64,000 bases of DNA from Ampelomyces quisqualis (lineage: Eukaryota > Ascomycota > Dothideomycetes > Pleosporales > Phaeosphaeriaceae), in contig JAGTXZ010000005.1 in assembly GCA_018398575.1 (NCBI GenBank), positions 1,364,001 through 1,428,000 of the forward strand, written 5' to 3'. Below are positions 50,704 to 62,105 of the stretch, one piece after another. The notes under the pieces are model-generated. The model was given only the letters and a program-made list of their open reading frames with translations. It had not been told where the DNA came from and did not search any database. Each line of letters starts with the position of its first letter. Within the stretch, counting starts at the first letter, position 1. A program made the translations under genes and the position numbers.

Positions 50704-52308
50704 TCAACGCTCAGCCCTCCTACTCCCTTCTGGAGGAAACCTCGAAGACAAAAGAACGATGAATCCCAGCATGGCAACTGCGCTGTTACATATAAACACA
50801 AGATGCGTTTGCCCAGCCTCCGCAAGCATGGAGTATACCAACCCAAACACGGCGGTAGTCGACAATCTCGCAATATTCTCGACGAGCGTGATGCCGCTCA
50901 GCGCGTCAACTCGATCGCTGCTTGGAAGCATCTGCAGTATCGACCCCTTGGACGCTGCGCCGGTACCTGCCGCGAACGGCAGCACCAGCGCAACGATGTA
51001 CATTTGCCACCCACGCGTAACGAAGATTGCGGCGCCTGTGAGTATCGAGTCGAGCAAAACGCTGAACCGCGCGTAGAAGAGATCAAAGGCGAATGTTTCT
51101 AGCTCGTCCTGAGGAGCTGGGTTGGGAGGCTCCTCGTTCTCCAGCGGGTCCACAGTCTCGACTTCATTTGGCGAGATAGGGTGGTCTTGGAGAAGAGGTT
51201 CGACTTCTTGCGGTCTGCTAAGTTTCGAGCTGTCTTTTGGTTGAAGCCACTTCCGGCCGCGGGCAATGATTCTGGGGAAAACGAGTGAGAGAAAGGCGCC
51301 CCGTAGGGAGGAGTACATGAAGATGAGAAGCCCGTTGTCTCTTGTGCCGAAGTTGAACTCGGAGGTGGCATATTGCTGCAAAAGAACTGCAATATATCCG
51401 GTTGCCAGAATGCCCAAAAACACTCCGATACCAAGTGTCAGCGCCCCAAATTGCAGTTTAGTGCGTCCATCGACCAGTACCCACTTCTGCGGCATGAATA
51501 TGCGCAATGGACCGAAAAACCGGGATACTCCAACGGGCTGTGAAGAAGCTTTATCGTCATTTGATTCTGGTGGTTCCGTGGCGGGCAATGTCAACGCAAT
51601 GTAGATGCAGCATGACAAGAACAGTATGAGGGTGATTCGGAACGGCGCAAGAATACCAAACGCTTCGCCGGCGACGCCTCCGATGAGGAAACCGGTGGCT
51701 CCTCCAATGTACATGTATCCTTGGAGGCGTCCGAGAGCGCCTGTCCGCGCCTCGTGCCCAACGACGTCTGCCACGAAAGAGTTCAGGCAAAGAACATAAC
51801 CGTTGGGTCCACCAATTATGGTGATAATTTGTGATAATTGAACGATAGTAATACCCGTGGCGCTGCCCTTCATTACTCCGATATTTTGGATCAGAAGCCT
51901 CACAGCTGGCCAAAAGACCTGGATAATCAGGGCTCGCTTGACGCCCAAACGTTTAATCGTCCATGCCGCGATCACCAAATTGACGAGGCCAAATATTGTT
52001 GTCGAAGCCGCAAGCAAGGCGAAAGCTCGGGCTGCTCCGGCATCGATTTCTCGCTTCGCGCAACGATCAATGTCGTTCGGCTCTGGGCGATGCGTTTCGT
52101 AATACGCTTCGCACGTCATGACGCGGAACACGTAGAGGATTGGGACTTGAGTGATGCCGAATGTCAACGATATCAGGAAGGCCGAGAGTAGTAACAGAAC
52201 TTCGATCGACCTGGGGGAGTTTCCGTCTCTTTTCTGGGATTCCTTGCGAGGTAGCAAGGGCGTGGTCTCTGCTTCCGATGGCCTCGTATCATCTTGCACC
52301 GAAGCCAT
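50704..52308 (-). CDS. MFS transporter, SLC46-like fungal subfamily
   Basis: Single exon, 534 aa from 52308 (MASVQDDTRPSEAETTPLLP). An acidic N-terminus with a dileucine-like TPLLP may direct it to an internal membrane. About 12 helices are visible: VLLLLSAFLISLTFG, a luminal loop with CEAYYETHRPEPNDIDRCAK, then ARAFALLAASTTIFGLVNLV, RLGVKRALIIQVFWPAV, QLSQIITIIGGPNGYVLCL, and RLQGYMYIGGATGFLIGG. A long charged central loop has PRKEVEP-like acidic stretches (QEVEPLLQDHPISPNEVETV). The pattern fits a fungal family related to SLC46/proton-coupled carriers. Substrate unknown. An upstream in-frame ATG at 52482 would add 58 unconserved residues. Confidence 0.85.
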   Translation of the reverse strand: MASVQDDTRPSEAETTPLLPRKESQKRDGNSPRSIEVLLLLSAFLISLTFGITQVPILYVFRVMTCEAYYETHRPEPNDIDRCAKREIDAGAARAFALLAASTTIFGLVNLVIAAWTIKRLGVKRALIIQVFWPAVRLLIQNIGVMKGSATGITIVQLSQIITIIGGPNGYVLCLNSFVADVVGHEARTGALGRLQGYMYIGGATGFLIGGVAGEAFGILAPFRITLILFLSCCIYIALTLPATEPPESNDDKASSQPVGVSRFFGPLRIFMPQKWVLVDGRTKLQFGALTLGIGVFLGILATGYIAVLLQQYATSEFNFGTRDNGLLIFMYSSLRGAFLSLVFPRIIARGRKWLQPKDSSKLSRPQEVEPLLQDHPISPNEVETVDPLENEEPPNPAPQDELETFAFDLFYARFSVLLDSILTGAAIFVTRGWQMYIVALVLPFAAGTGAASKGSILQMLPSSDRVDALSGITLVENIARLSTTAVFGLVYSMLAEAGQTHLVFICNSAVAMLGFIVLLSSRFPPEGSRRAER

Positions 52309-52800
52309 AATTTTTCTACTCAGTCTTCTCCAGCGTTGATTGAGGTGGTATTGTCCAGTAGGTCCGAAAGATGGGCTAATCAACGGGCGCAAAGTCCGGT
52401 TATTGGCGGAGTGGGGCAACGCGATGACGAATGCAACTAGGCCAGCAATTCTTCTGCAGAGAAATACTTCGATGCTACCCAAGGTTGCACAAAATCATTT
52501 CGCGGCAAGCTATCAGCTCGTCCACGACCTGACGCTGGTATGACACACAGCGCGGGTAGCTGTTCACGTAGGGACCGCAGGATTGATTAATGGAGGGCAC
52601 TCGCGGCGCGCAAATGTACAGATAAAGTGACCACTACCTATGCTCAAAGTGCGTTATTCCGAATGTGAATTTCATGAGCGTTGCGCTCAAATATCTACCC
52701 ATCACCCTTGTCCCTAGACCCATAATACCACCGTATAAAAGCAACAGATATCTTCATCAGATGTACGCCGTTATCAAATGCACCAATCCTTAATGCTTGT
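52309..52800. other. Promoter of the SLC46-like gene and 3' flank of the coiled-coil gene
   Basis: About 490 bp. A TATAAAAG-like word lies at about 52734-52741, but it faces the plus strand and no gene follows it. Nothing else is supported. Confidence 0.4.
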
Positions 52801-55079
52801 TCAGTACAAGGAACGTCGCTTCAGTTTGTTTCTGGGTGACGTTAGTTGTCTCTATCCTTTCCAATGGAGCTGTGTACTTACGAGGCACCCCAACTCCGTC
52901 GTTTCGTCGATACGCTCGTGTCATCTTTACTCATTGTCATTTCTGCTGCTGCTGTCTGAGGTCTCTCTGCATTCCTCGCATCTTGTGCGGTGTAATATCC
53001 CAGCGTGCGTCGTCTGGTGTTCGCAGCTCTGATGCTCTGTGAGGCCGGATGAGTCTGAGGAGTGTGGAATGGGTCTTGGTCGGGCAACTTGGACGCAACC
53101 GTGGCAGGTAGCATTGATGCATCTTTGTCTTTGGTAGATAATGCGGCTCGGTTGCTGGACAAGTTTGTCGCTTCCTCCTCTTTAGCTTGATTTGGCTCCG
53201 TTGCATCTTCTGTCTTTGGCTCTCTCTTCACAATCTTCTTCATGAAGTCTTTGAGTCCTATGCTGCGCCTTCTGAAGCCTCGCAGCTCTGGCGGTGGAAC
53301 TTCATTCGACATCAAATGCCATCGGTTCGGTGTATCTTCACTTCTGATGTGCCTTTTCGGTGTTTCTTGGATGCTGTCATTACGAACATCGTCCGTTGAA
53401 ACAGGCATGGAGAGTAGGGCCTTTACGATCACAGGTTCGACAGCTGGCTTCGTCAACGATGAGCTCAAATCCTGAATAAATGTCGTACCACTTGAACGTG
53501 CCGATGCATGCTCTACGGATGGTATGCGCAGACGGGTCGATTGCACCGAGAGCCGTTCGAGATCCTGCATCAGCTGATTTTTCGTTGCTTGGAGCTCCGT
53601 GACAGCCTGTTTGAGGCGCTCAATCTCGTCCTGGTCCTCAGTGTGGAAGCTGACCGCAGCATCTACTTCGGCTTGAAGATCTTTGATGTAGTCATCCTTT
53701 CCTGCGACGGTCTTCTTCAAGAGCTCAATCTCAACCAACTTGGCGGCGAGTGTATCGCGGCTCTGCACACGTGTTATATTAGTATATATACCAATGGCAA
53801 GTACACGGCTTTAGAATGTTGCAGCACTAATACATACCTCCTTAACTTGGGCTTCCATTCTCCGAAAATGTATATGATGTACCACGCTTGGACGAGCATC
53901 CTCAGAATCGTTGCTTTTCGCACCCTCCACCTTAATTTGTTCTCGCAACGTGTTTGCCTCTTGCTCAGCATTGAACATCCGACTGTTCGCCTCTCTGAGC
54001 CTGATTTCTAATGTCTCGAGTTCAGAGTAGAGCCGAAGGTTGTCTTCTTGTGCCTTGTCAAACATGGCCTCGAGCTCGTCCTTGTCCTCTGCAATCGTAG
54101 GTAGTCGCACCAGCGGATTACTTTGCTTCCGCTGACCCTCCTCTTCCTGATTGACCATCAGCTCTTGGAACTGCTCCTTGGTCTGTGTGTGCAGCTTGCG
54201 CTCCTCCTTCAATGAAGCCTGGACTTTTTTCACGATGTCCCATGCTCTTGAAAGCTCCGCCTTCTGGTTGACGACTTCGTCAGCCGCTTTACTTGCCAAA
54301 GCCAAATGTTCCCGTAGGCTTGCCATAGTTGCGTGCTTCTCTGCGTCGACGGTTGTGGACTCGGAGGGGCTCGATTGGGCACCTTGAGCTCGCTTTGCCG
54401 CTTTCTTGACTCGCAGCAGTCGGACCTCTAACGCGTGATCTCCATCCATGGCGTCTTCGTAGTCGCGACTGGAGCTCGGGCTTGTCTGGCTATCCAAAGA
54501 GGCAAGGCGCCCCTTCAGTACTTTCAATTGCGCATCTTTGGGTTCCACGGTCGCCTTTTGCTGCTGAAAGATGTCTTCGAATTTTGTGTCGTGCTCGTTG
54601 ATGTACTTCTCTTTCTGTTCATTCCCTTTCCGAAGCGCGAAGAGCTCAATTTCCTTGCGGTATACAAGTGCTTGATGATCTCTTGCCGTGTTTTCAGTGG
54701 TGTTTTTCATCTCATCGCGGTGGCTGCAATACTCCGCGGAAGCCTCATTAAGCGTCTCCTGCGCACTCTTAAGCTCTTCCCTTGTTCTTTGTAGCAAAAC
54801 ATCTTTGGCCTTGTTCGCTGTTTTTAGATCAGTGATGGCGCCTTGGAGTCGCACGATCTCTTCTTTTGGACCCGCAACGTTAGACTTCGACTCCGGTCCC
54901 CCTGTTTCCAGATTTGTGACCGTTTGACCCTCATTCGCCTTCAATGGCGAGATTGAAGTCCTCGATTTGAGCAAACCGGGGTGCACAGAGCTGCTGCACG
55001 TCAGGGGTGTTTCAGCAACCGATGAACAGTCTGATTTGTCGGCCACCTTAGCGTCCCAGTCCAGAGCGCGCTGAAACAT
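52801..55079 (-). CDS. Long coiled-coil protein, unknown function
   Basis: Exons 55079-53838, 53762-52882 and 52831-52801 give 717 aa. The first intron (75 nt) has GTATGT/GCAG ends. The second (50 nt) has a strong GTAAGT donor, an ACTAAC branch site and a CAG acceptor, and replaces the stop after RRSWGAS with NKLKRRSLY. Heptad-rich coiled coils cover roughly residues 70-180, 225-330 and 340-500 (for example EEIVRLQGAITDLKTANKAK and DELEAMFDKAQEDNLRLYSE). The C-terminal third is disordered and Ser/Thr/Pro-rich, with a basic patch LKDFMKKIVKREPK. This build suits a cytoskeletal, spindle-pole or septation scaffold, but no family is recognised. Confidence 0.8.
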
Positions 55080-56261
55080 GTCAAACGAAACGTGCAGCAG
55101 CCACCAATTCCAGGAAGTCGGTAGCTACGGGTGCAAGGCTTACGAGCAAAAGTACATGTAAGATTTTTGCAATGTGAATTTGGTGTTGTGCGGTTCAGGA
55201 ATTTGGAAACAATCGTGCCAGAAGGGAAAAGGCTTCCGGTGCGGAGTAGAACTCAAGCGATGACCACGGTAGAAAGCAGACTTCAAGAATGAGGCGACAC
55301 CAATTGCCCTACACCACGTCTACAGTATTCGCGACTGCGAGGACGGAAAAAATTAGTTCGTGCCAAATTCCGCAGCCAATACCGGCGTATCTATCACCTA
55401 TCCATCTTGTCAGTAGCCATTCAGACTCGAGCAAGGCGCAGATTGCTGCGATGTAATTGTTCATGCCGTCAACAATGGCACACTTTTTTTGACAATCAGC
55501 TGCGCATCGGGTTTGGAGGCGCCTTTAGTCAGATTGGTCGAAAGCGAAGGCTGAGGGAGTGGCTTTTTACGTACCGGATTTGCAGATTGGCCGAAATATG
55601 TCCAAAGGCTGTTGTGATTTGAGGCTCGAGCGAGTGCTTGTCGAACTCGAGAAAGAAAGAGGGGCTGCTTTGATATTGAAGCGCGAGATGACAGCGGATG
55701 CGGCGTCCCAACGGAAGAAGATGTAGGCGCTGGGCAATACGATAGTCAAATTACAGCGGCAGACCATGAAGTCATTGGGCATGGTCGTAAACACTGGCAA
55801 ACATGGTGGTCATACCGTCCTGGACCAAGCTCTGGAGAGTGACTGCGAGATGAGACTGTTATACCTTGCGCGCTAGAAAATGACCGTTCAATTATTGTCC
55901 GCGTTAGCAACGTGATATCACGACAGTTGCTGAGTAGTGTGCAAGGAATATCCTAGATCAAAACCGTCATATTGGTTTTTGCAGATGTCAGTGGATGCTT
56001 GCTCGTTGCATGCTATTCGCCAAAAAGACAAGACACGGACACAAAGAAATGCATTCGAGAAGAACGAAGAAGAAAAGTATCAAAATTCGAGAGTAGATGG
56101 AAAGAGATCAATACAGAGAGAAACATGCATAACTTCCTAGATATCGTGTGGAGAAGGAATTGACCTGACGCCATGCTTAATGCACTCGAGGATGTTGCGG
56201 CAAAAGCAAAGGAGTGAAGCACAGGGTTCCGCTGACAAGGGCAAAGCCAATGCGGGCATCC
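55080..56261. other. Intergenic, no gene recognised
   Basis: About 1.2 kb between the coiled-coil gene start and the PFF1 stop. Short overlapping frames at 55407-55800 have no recognisable features. A lower-GC patch covers about 55900-56160. Confidence 0.45.
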
Positions 56262-59200
56262 TCATACTTGGAAATGCTTGAAGCCCTCGACAAGGCCATC
56301 GCTGATCTTCGAAGGGACGGCCCAGACAGGCAAATAATGCAGGAGCTCGTCAAAAGCGGGGACCTCGCCTGCATTCGCATCCGACCACAGGCAGATTATC
56401 CTTCCAGAACGCTTCGAATTCTCCGGGGCGTTCCATGTCACGCTAACGTTCCAGGGTTGAGACCAGTCACGGTGCCAAAGACGTAGCTCCTGGGACCCCG
56501 TGTTGCCGACTGTATGGAACCGGGGGTCTGAAACGCCGCCGGCAACCGTCACATCTCTAATCGGCGAGTCAAAGGCAATGCGACATGCTCGCGTGTTCTG
56601 CCCTGCAACACGAATGGTGACCTGATCTGTCTCGTTGCCTCGGGAAATTGAATAGTCGAGCCAGTCTTCGGCGTGCGTTTTGTTACTGAAGAGATCCGTG
56701 CTCGGTACGACATTGGCAGGCAGTCCAGGCCAAGTGCAAGTCTTCAATTCCTTACGCGTCGCAATTTCTGGGGTCGTGCAATTGATCTGTTCGCCTTGCG
56801 CGCTGGGCAGATTGGCAACAATGCGCTGAATATAGCCATCTATGCCGGTCAAGGCTACGCGGTTGATCCCGGTTGTGCAGTCGACTTGTTGAACGAAATA
56901 CACCTTCAAGCGATGTTCCCTGCACTCGAGTCAGCAAACACGTCGCAACAGAGAAACTTGACATTGTGCAGAGCGCTTGCCGTGTACACAGTGCTAAAAG
57001 TCCAGGGGAGTACTTACCTGCTGAAAGGGAATGCCACAAGATTATAAATTATGGTGGCGATGCAGACCAAAGATATGAATGTGGGAACATGGTAGCTGAA
57101 CCGGTGCAGAAAGGGCCCGGTAGGCGAAAGCAAGAGCGTTACAAATGCACCAAAAGACATATAGATGAAGAGGGTCGAGTTGCCATCCGCTGGCGTCTGG
57201 TATAGCGCGGAAGTCAGAAGCAACGCAATCTGCCCTACAAGGATGATGACGATGGGTGCCACGAGAAGAAGCTGGAGAAACCAGATCCAGCCAGGCAATT
57301 TGCCACTCCACTCTTGTTCACCAGGATATGGCTGCATTAATTCCAGTGGACGATGCTCCTCTACGCGTTCGTCGTCCACATCATCAGTAGATTCCCGCCG
57401 GCCACTGTTGCGTGCGAAACTGCGACGGTCGCCGCGCAGCAGCGAGGTTGTCTCCGTTGCGTCATCATCCGCGACCGGGCGATCGTCAGAGCGTGCGGCG
57501 CTTGTCGTGCCCGTCAAAGGCCGACTAGGCGAGTCATTCGCTTGGTCGAAGTGGCGGGCGAATGCTGTTTTGGTCGGTGCGAAGAAGAGTTCGAGATATG
57601 ACAGAGCCAGCGCCAGAAAGATGCCCGCAAAGTAGAACAGGGCGAAGTACCCGCCAGCAATCTGGTAGTTGTTGACCATCACGGTGACGAATGCGAGAAG
57701 AGCGAAAGATCCAACAAACAGCCATATCAGCGCATACATGCGTTGAAGTGCAGATGGACGCATAGCACTCGCACCTCGAGAAAAAAACCAGGCAACGGCG
57801 AACCAGGCAGAAAGCATCATGCTAGCATTGCTGTTAGCATCAATTCGTATGATAGTAGCAGATGAGTCACCTCCAAACAGCGTAGGGGCTGCTATAAACG
57901 ATCAGAGGGTTCACACGAACCACAAGATAGGCAAGCCCGACGACAGCAGCTGTAGCAATCGAAAAGACAATGGGAAAGCGGAAAAAGCCCCTCCAGCCAT
58001 ATAGTCTCACGGGACTGTCATCATCAGAGGAGCACATGTACGCTTTCCGTGCGAACAGGTAGTTCTTGTTTGCTTTGGAGAGCCCAAATGTGAGACCAAT
58101 CAAGACCAAGGGCGCAACGACCAGGAGCGTCACGCACAGAACGAACATGGTATGCAGCTGAAAGACGACGAACACTTTGCCAAAGATGTCAAACCATACT
58201 GCATCGCTACCGTGCCCACTTTTAACTTTGCCAGTATCGGGTTCGTGGTCGACTTCCCTGCTACTGAACTTGCCACTGGTGTCGGAGGCGAGGCCAGATG
58301 TCGTGGCAAGAGCTGCAGACAGCATGTGGTAGACCGAGTTGAGCGATGTTTCGCGGGTAGAGTCTTCTACTGTATGGTACCTCGCCCTTGGTTCGGTGAA
58401 GGCGATGTCGAGGCCACGCAGGCCAAGCTCGCCGACAAAAACCCTGTAGTCCGTTTCGCTCCGGATGAGCCCCTTCTTGAAGCCATCACCGCTCACGACC
58501 GTGCCGAACGGGTAGCTCGAAGATTTATAGTAGCGTGTGACTTCGGTGTCGGTGCTCCTGAATAGAGTGGCTCTTCCACCAGCGCCAGCTCCTTCGAGAT
58601 TCACGAAAGTGTGTGGTATTTGAGATATTGGATGGCGCATGTAGGCTTTGGCACCGTTCAGAAAGTCTTCCTCGCCATTATTCAGCAGCAGGACCACAGT
58701 GCGTTTGGGCCAGTGCTTCGGTTCTGTGAAATACGACAAGAGTTGCAATACGGTGACCACTCCGACTCCGTCGTCAGTCGCTCCATAGCCGCTGCTGACG
58801 GAGTCGTAGTGGGCGTTGACGAGAACGCCTCCATTGTCTGGCCGGCGCTCCCCCGGTGGTGAGCTTTGCGGTGAGCGGAATGGCTCGTCATCTTCAGACC
58901 CCCGAATGGCCACAATGATGTTGGTGCCCTCGAAGTAAACTGTTGTGCTCCCGGACGAGAAGGTGGCGTTTGAGATATTGTCGTCTATGATCTCGACCTT
59001 GTCTGTCCCAAGCTTCTTCGATTTGGTGATTCCCTCGATCCGCGTCAGAAGATAATCGCGAACGTGATCGTTTGCATGGCTGTTGTAAGGATGGAAGCGA
59101 CGGGTAATGTGTTCCAGATCGGCCCAAGCCTGTGTTAGGTTCACTCCATCAGGCAGATTGGACGGATGATTGGGGACGCGCAGATGCACCGTGAGCAGAG

Positions 59201-59282
59201 CAGCGAAAAGAGCTATGTAGACAACAGACGTGAAGAAAGTGACGGGCCCGGGTGTGAACGAAAGGGGGTTCAAGCGAGCCAT
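56262..59282 (-). CDS. Vacuolar membrane protease, M28 family (Pff1)
   Basis: Zinc aminopeptidase-like enzyme with many membrane helices in the vacuolar membrane. Exons 59282-57871, 57821-57018 and 56919-56262 give 957 aa, the usual length. The start at 59282 begins MARLNPLSFTPGPVTFFTSV, the family opening; an upstream ATG at 59393 adds unconserved residues. One N-terminal helix precedes the M28 domain: VLVNAHYDSVSSGYGATDDG with two zinc ligands, VLLLNNGEEDFLNGAKAY with the catalytic and ligand Glu, VNLEGAGAGG, and the late His in RARYHTVEDS. Then come eight or so helices interrupted by an acidic loop (RPVADDDATETTSLLRGD). The luminal C-terminal domain begins across the last intron as REHRLKVYFVQQVDCTTG. 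Divergent to the next gene by 262 bp. Confidence 0.95.
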
Positions 59283-59544
59283 AGTGAGGGTGCTCTCATG
59301 GAGCCACGTAGCTGAAGCTCGAAACACTGCAAGAGGACGGTGTCGCGCCGTGGTTGGAGGTTGGTGACGCCGCGGGGTGCCGTGACCTACCAAGTACGAC
59401 CTATAACCGATGCAGCAGGAGCGGGCCGGCTGAAGAAGGAGCTATCCAGCCCACACCAACTCCGTCCTCCAACATCACGTCCACGTGCGCGAGGAGTCTG
59501 GTGACCGTGAAGGTACATGTGCGACGGCGGTATTGGACAAAACC

Positions 59545-60138
59545 ATGACTTCAATTGTCAGCGATGAAGCGACAATGACAACAGCAGCGCCGTCGGCCGC
59601 CGCATCTCAACACCAACAAGGGCGTGTGCTTCCCTCCCTCACGAGCGGCCCCACACTCTATTCGGGATGTTGTCTCGCCCTCAGTACGCCTCTGGTCAAA
59701 CACATCCGCTCGCTTCTGCCGCCGCCGCCTGCCCTCACGCTTTCGATCGGCAGTGGCTTTGGCCTGCTCGAGGCGCTCCTTCTCGCGTCACCACCCCCCC
59801 CGTTGCGCCTCATCGGCGTGGAAGTTCAGCCGAGTCCAAACCAGTATCTCGATGCGGCCCATCGCCGGACTGTGCAAGGAACGCGCTTCTTGGAACCGCT
59901 CGCAGCAGCAGCCACAACATGGCTTTTCGTCTACCCACGACGCGTTGGCTTGCTACGTGAGTACATGGACGCGTTTGGGCGCGACAAGGTAAGACACATT
60001 ACTTGGGTTGGCCCACAGGCAGATTGGGACGAGTACAATGATTGCCTCGTGGATTGGACGGTGCAAGTGCAGAGTGCTGCCGAATGTGGTGGACGGCCAT
60101 GGGACGTCATATGCTCAGCTCAACCCCGTGTCTCGTGA
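59545..60138 (+). CDS. Rossmann-like (methyltransferase-type) small protein
   Basis: 197 aa from 59545 (MTSIVSDEATMTT); an earlier in-frame ATG at 59485 lies close to the divergent PFF1 promoter. The core reads LTLSIGSGFGLLEALLLA, then RLIGVEVQPSPNQYLDAA, then a strand-like WLFVYPRRVGLLREYMDAF and ITWVGPQADWDEY. The G-S-G-x-G motif followed by an acidic strand end is like motif I and II of SAM-dependent methyltransferases, but catalytic residues are not evident. It matches a type of uncharacterised ascomycete protein. The next plus-strand gene starts just downstream. Confidence 0.65.
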   Translation: MTSIVSDEATMTTAAPSAAASQHQQGRVLPSLTSGPTLYSGCCLALSTPLVKHIRSLLPPPPALTLSIGSGFGLLEALLLASPPPPLRLIGVEVQPSPNQYLDAAHRRTVQGTRFLEPLAAAATTWLFVYPRRVGLLREYMDAFGRDKVRHITWVGPQADWDEYNDCLVDWTVQVQSAAECGGRPWDVICSAQPRVS

Positions 60139-60248
60139 GATTGAGCACATCTTGCACGTCATCGAACCATTCTCACCTGCATCTGTCGTTAAATTTCAGC
60201 TCGTTTGTCTTCGTGCAGACCACTGCCTTCTTGATTGTCATACCGACA

Positions 60249-61238
60249 ATGCTTTGTGGCGTCTATGAATTTTTCATCAACAACCACCAGACTCGCCGAA
60301 GTTGGTTCGTGTTGGAACGAATCGTTGGTGTCCTGTACGCTGTTGTATCTGCTTGGATCACATATGATACCATAGTTCAGCAGCACTCACAGTCCCTCTG
60401 GCTGTGGATCTATGAGTCTGTCAGACCCTCGCTCACTCCAACTTCCGCGCGCAAGCTAGTCGAGTACCTTCGAGAATCGCATCTGGGGATGCAGTCGGCC
60501 TTTACTCACGTTGAACTCACTAGACTAGTGTTGCTGACGGTCGGTACCTCAGTTTACGTGTCCACCGAACTGTCTCCGCTAAAAAGATTCTTTGCATTGG
60601 CAAATCGAATAGCATCAGCCGTGAGGGCAGGTCAACGGATCGTTTGTAACATGCTCACCAGAACTTGGAAATGGCTTTTACCCTACATCGTCATTCTCAC
60701 TGTCGTATACTTGAGAGCCTATTTGCAGCACTGTTGGCACTGTCTAATGCACCGGCGGTTTAAACTTCACTACCTCGAACAGTGGAAATTTTGCATTGAA
60801 TGGGCAAAAGACTGCTTCGATTACCTAGAGGATGTTTGTCTGCATCCTCTCAAATCGTACGCCAGCGTTGTGCGTAATTTGGGAGACCTGATACTCTGCT
60901 TGCGGTGGATTTTCTACAAATGGTTCAAACACTATTGGGTCTTCGTGGTTCTCTCAGTGATTGCACTGATCCTTGACCTTGTACTATACACCAAGCGCCG
61001 CGAAATCCAACGCAGATTCACCAACGCCATTCAAACGCTCTGTTGCGTTGGGCCGCGTACATGGAATACGAAACGAGACTGGATTGTTGGGATGACTGAT
61101 GCCAAAGAGATCCGACGCAGGTTTATCATGGCAATCGAAATGCTCTGCGACTTTTGGCACTGGACAAGGCATCAAATTCGATCTCGGGCTGCTGAGATGA
61201 CGAAGGAAAGGCTAGATAAATTTTTGGCATCCCTCTAG
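60249..61238 (+). CDS. Predicted multi-pass membrane protein with internal repeat
   Basis: 329 aa from 60249 (MLCGVYEFFINNHQTRRSW); an earlier ATG at 60111 would add a hydrophobic segment but overlap the previous gene. Hydrophobic helices include FVLERIVGVLYAVVSAWITY, ELTRLVLLTVGTSVYV, LLPYIVILTVVYLRAYL and HYWVFVVLSVIALILDLVLY. The tail has two related segments about 35 residues apart, REIQRRFTNAIQTLC and KEIRRRFIMAIEMLC. The frame ends at TAG (61236-61238), but the reading frame continues openly past this stop and protein-like sequence goes on for 850 bp with frame changes. No family recognised. Confidence 0.55.
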   Translation: MLCGVYEFFINNHQTRRSWFVLERIVGVLYAVVSAWITYDTIVQQHSQSLWLWIYESVRPSLTPTSARKLVEYLRESHLGMQSAFTHVELTRLVLLTVGTSVYVSTELSPLKRFFALANRIASAVRAGQRIVCNMLTRTWKWLLPYIVILTVVYLRAYLQHCWHCLMHRRFKLHYLEQWKFCIEWAKDCFDYLEDVCLHPLKSYASVVRNLGDLILCLRWIFYKWFKHYWVFVVLSVIALILDLVLYTKRREIQRRFTNAIQTLCCVGPRTWNTKRDWIVGMTDAKEIRRRFIMAIEMLCDFWHWTRHQIRSRAAEMTKERLDKFLASL

Positions 61239-62105
61239 AACTTAGAAGTCCCACCACCTGCTGATGAGGAGCCGGCGTTTAAGCTAGACACTCAATCAGC
61301 GCCCCCAGTCCCAGCAAAAGACTGTTCAATACCCAAGACACTTCTGGAGAGACAGAGACGCTATTCAAAACAGCAAACTGTGGCAGCAGGAGAAAGGAGC
61401 GATTAATCCGAAGAAGGCGGCACAGAAAGCTACATTCTCTATTGTGAAGCCGCAAGCTGCTGTACCTTGTACATTTAAAGCTGCCTCTCCAGGTTTATCT
61501 AAAGCCGCCCCCCTAGTTTCATCCAAAGCTGGCCCACGAACGCAAGTACACGATGAGACTTCCGACACTCGTGTCGATATACAAGGCGAGGCTGAGACCG
61601 AACAACAGCGGAAAGAGCCAGGTAGTAATGACAAAGTTGGAGGTTCTGCAGGCTATATTCCAGCTGATTCCTCTGGCACGGCTGGGCACGTTGAAGATGG
61701 TTCGGACGTCGGTGCAGATACTGATGTTACCGCGCCTGTTACCGCGCCGGAAGCTTCAGGAAGTCTGACCTCTGGCCACGACTCAAACAACATCACCGCC
61801 GAGCCCGAAGCCACTAATCAGGGTGATAGCGGAGACTTTGACATGGCTGAAGTAATGGATGCTGACATCTCTCAAGATGCCTCCGACACTCAGCAGACCA
61901 CTGCTGCAACGCCCCATATGGTCCCTGCAGCTACAACTGTTCAAGTATCCACCACGACAGCGACGAGATGGCTATGTCTTTTCAAGCAGCGCCTTTCCAA
62001 GCAGCTGTTCTGCCTAAGCTTGACGAGAACAATCAAATCCAACAGAACAATGACATGAAATCTCAAGCCTTGGGTACCTCGAAAGAAATGGCAGTCAGGT
62101 TGTAG
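61239..62105 (+). pseudogene. Broken continuation of the upstream gene (stop plus frame changes)
   Basis: After the TAG at 61236 the same frame continues in protein-like sequence (EVPPPADEEPAFKLDTQSAP) to a TAA at 61404. A second frame, open from about 61290 to 62058, carries LWQQEKGAINPKKAAQKATF and KAASPGLSKAAPLVSSKA, then an acidic Ser/Thr/Asp-rich part. From about 61953 the first frame again looks coding (DEMAMSFQAAPFQAAVLPKL, then TSKEMAVRL and a stop at 62105). Three lesions (one stop, two frame changes) suggest a decaying gene. Undetected introns or assembly errors are alternatives; I found no convincing donor/acceptor pair except a possible 40-nt intron near 61921-61960. Its end overlaps the ATG37-like stop by 11 bp. 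Confidence 0.4.

Noticed and set aside
60042..60248. Upstream extension of the membrane-protein frame
   Set aside because: It overlaps the end of the Rossmann-like gene in another frame and the residues are Ser/His/Cys-rich without conservation signals; only the ATG at 60111 remains a weak alternative.
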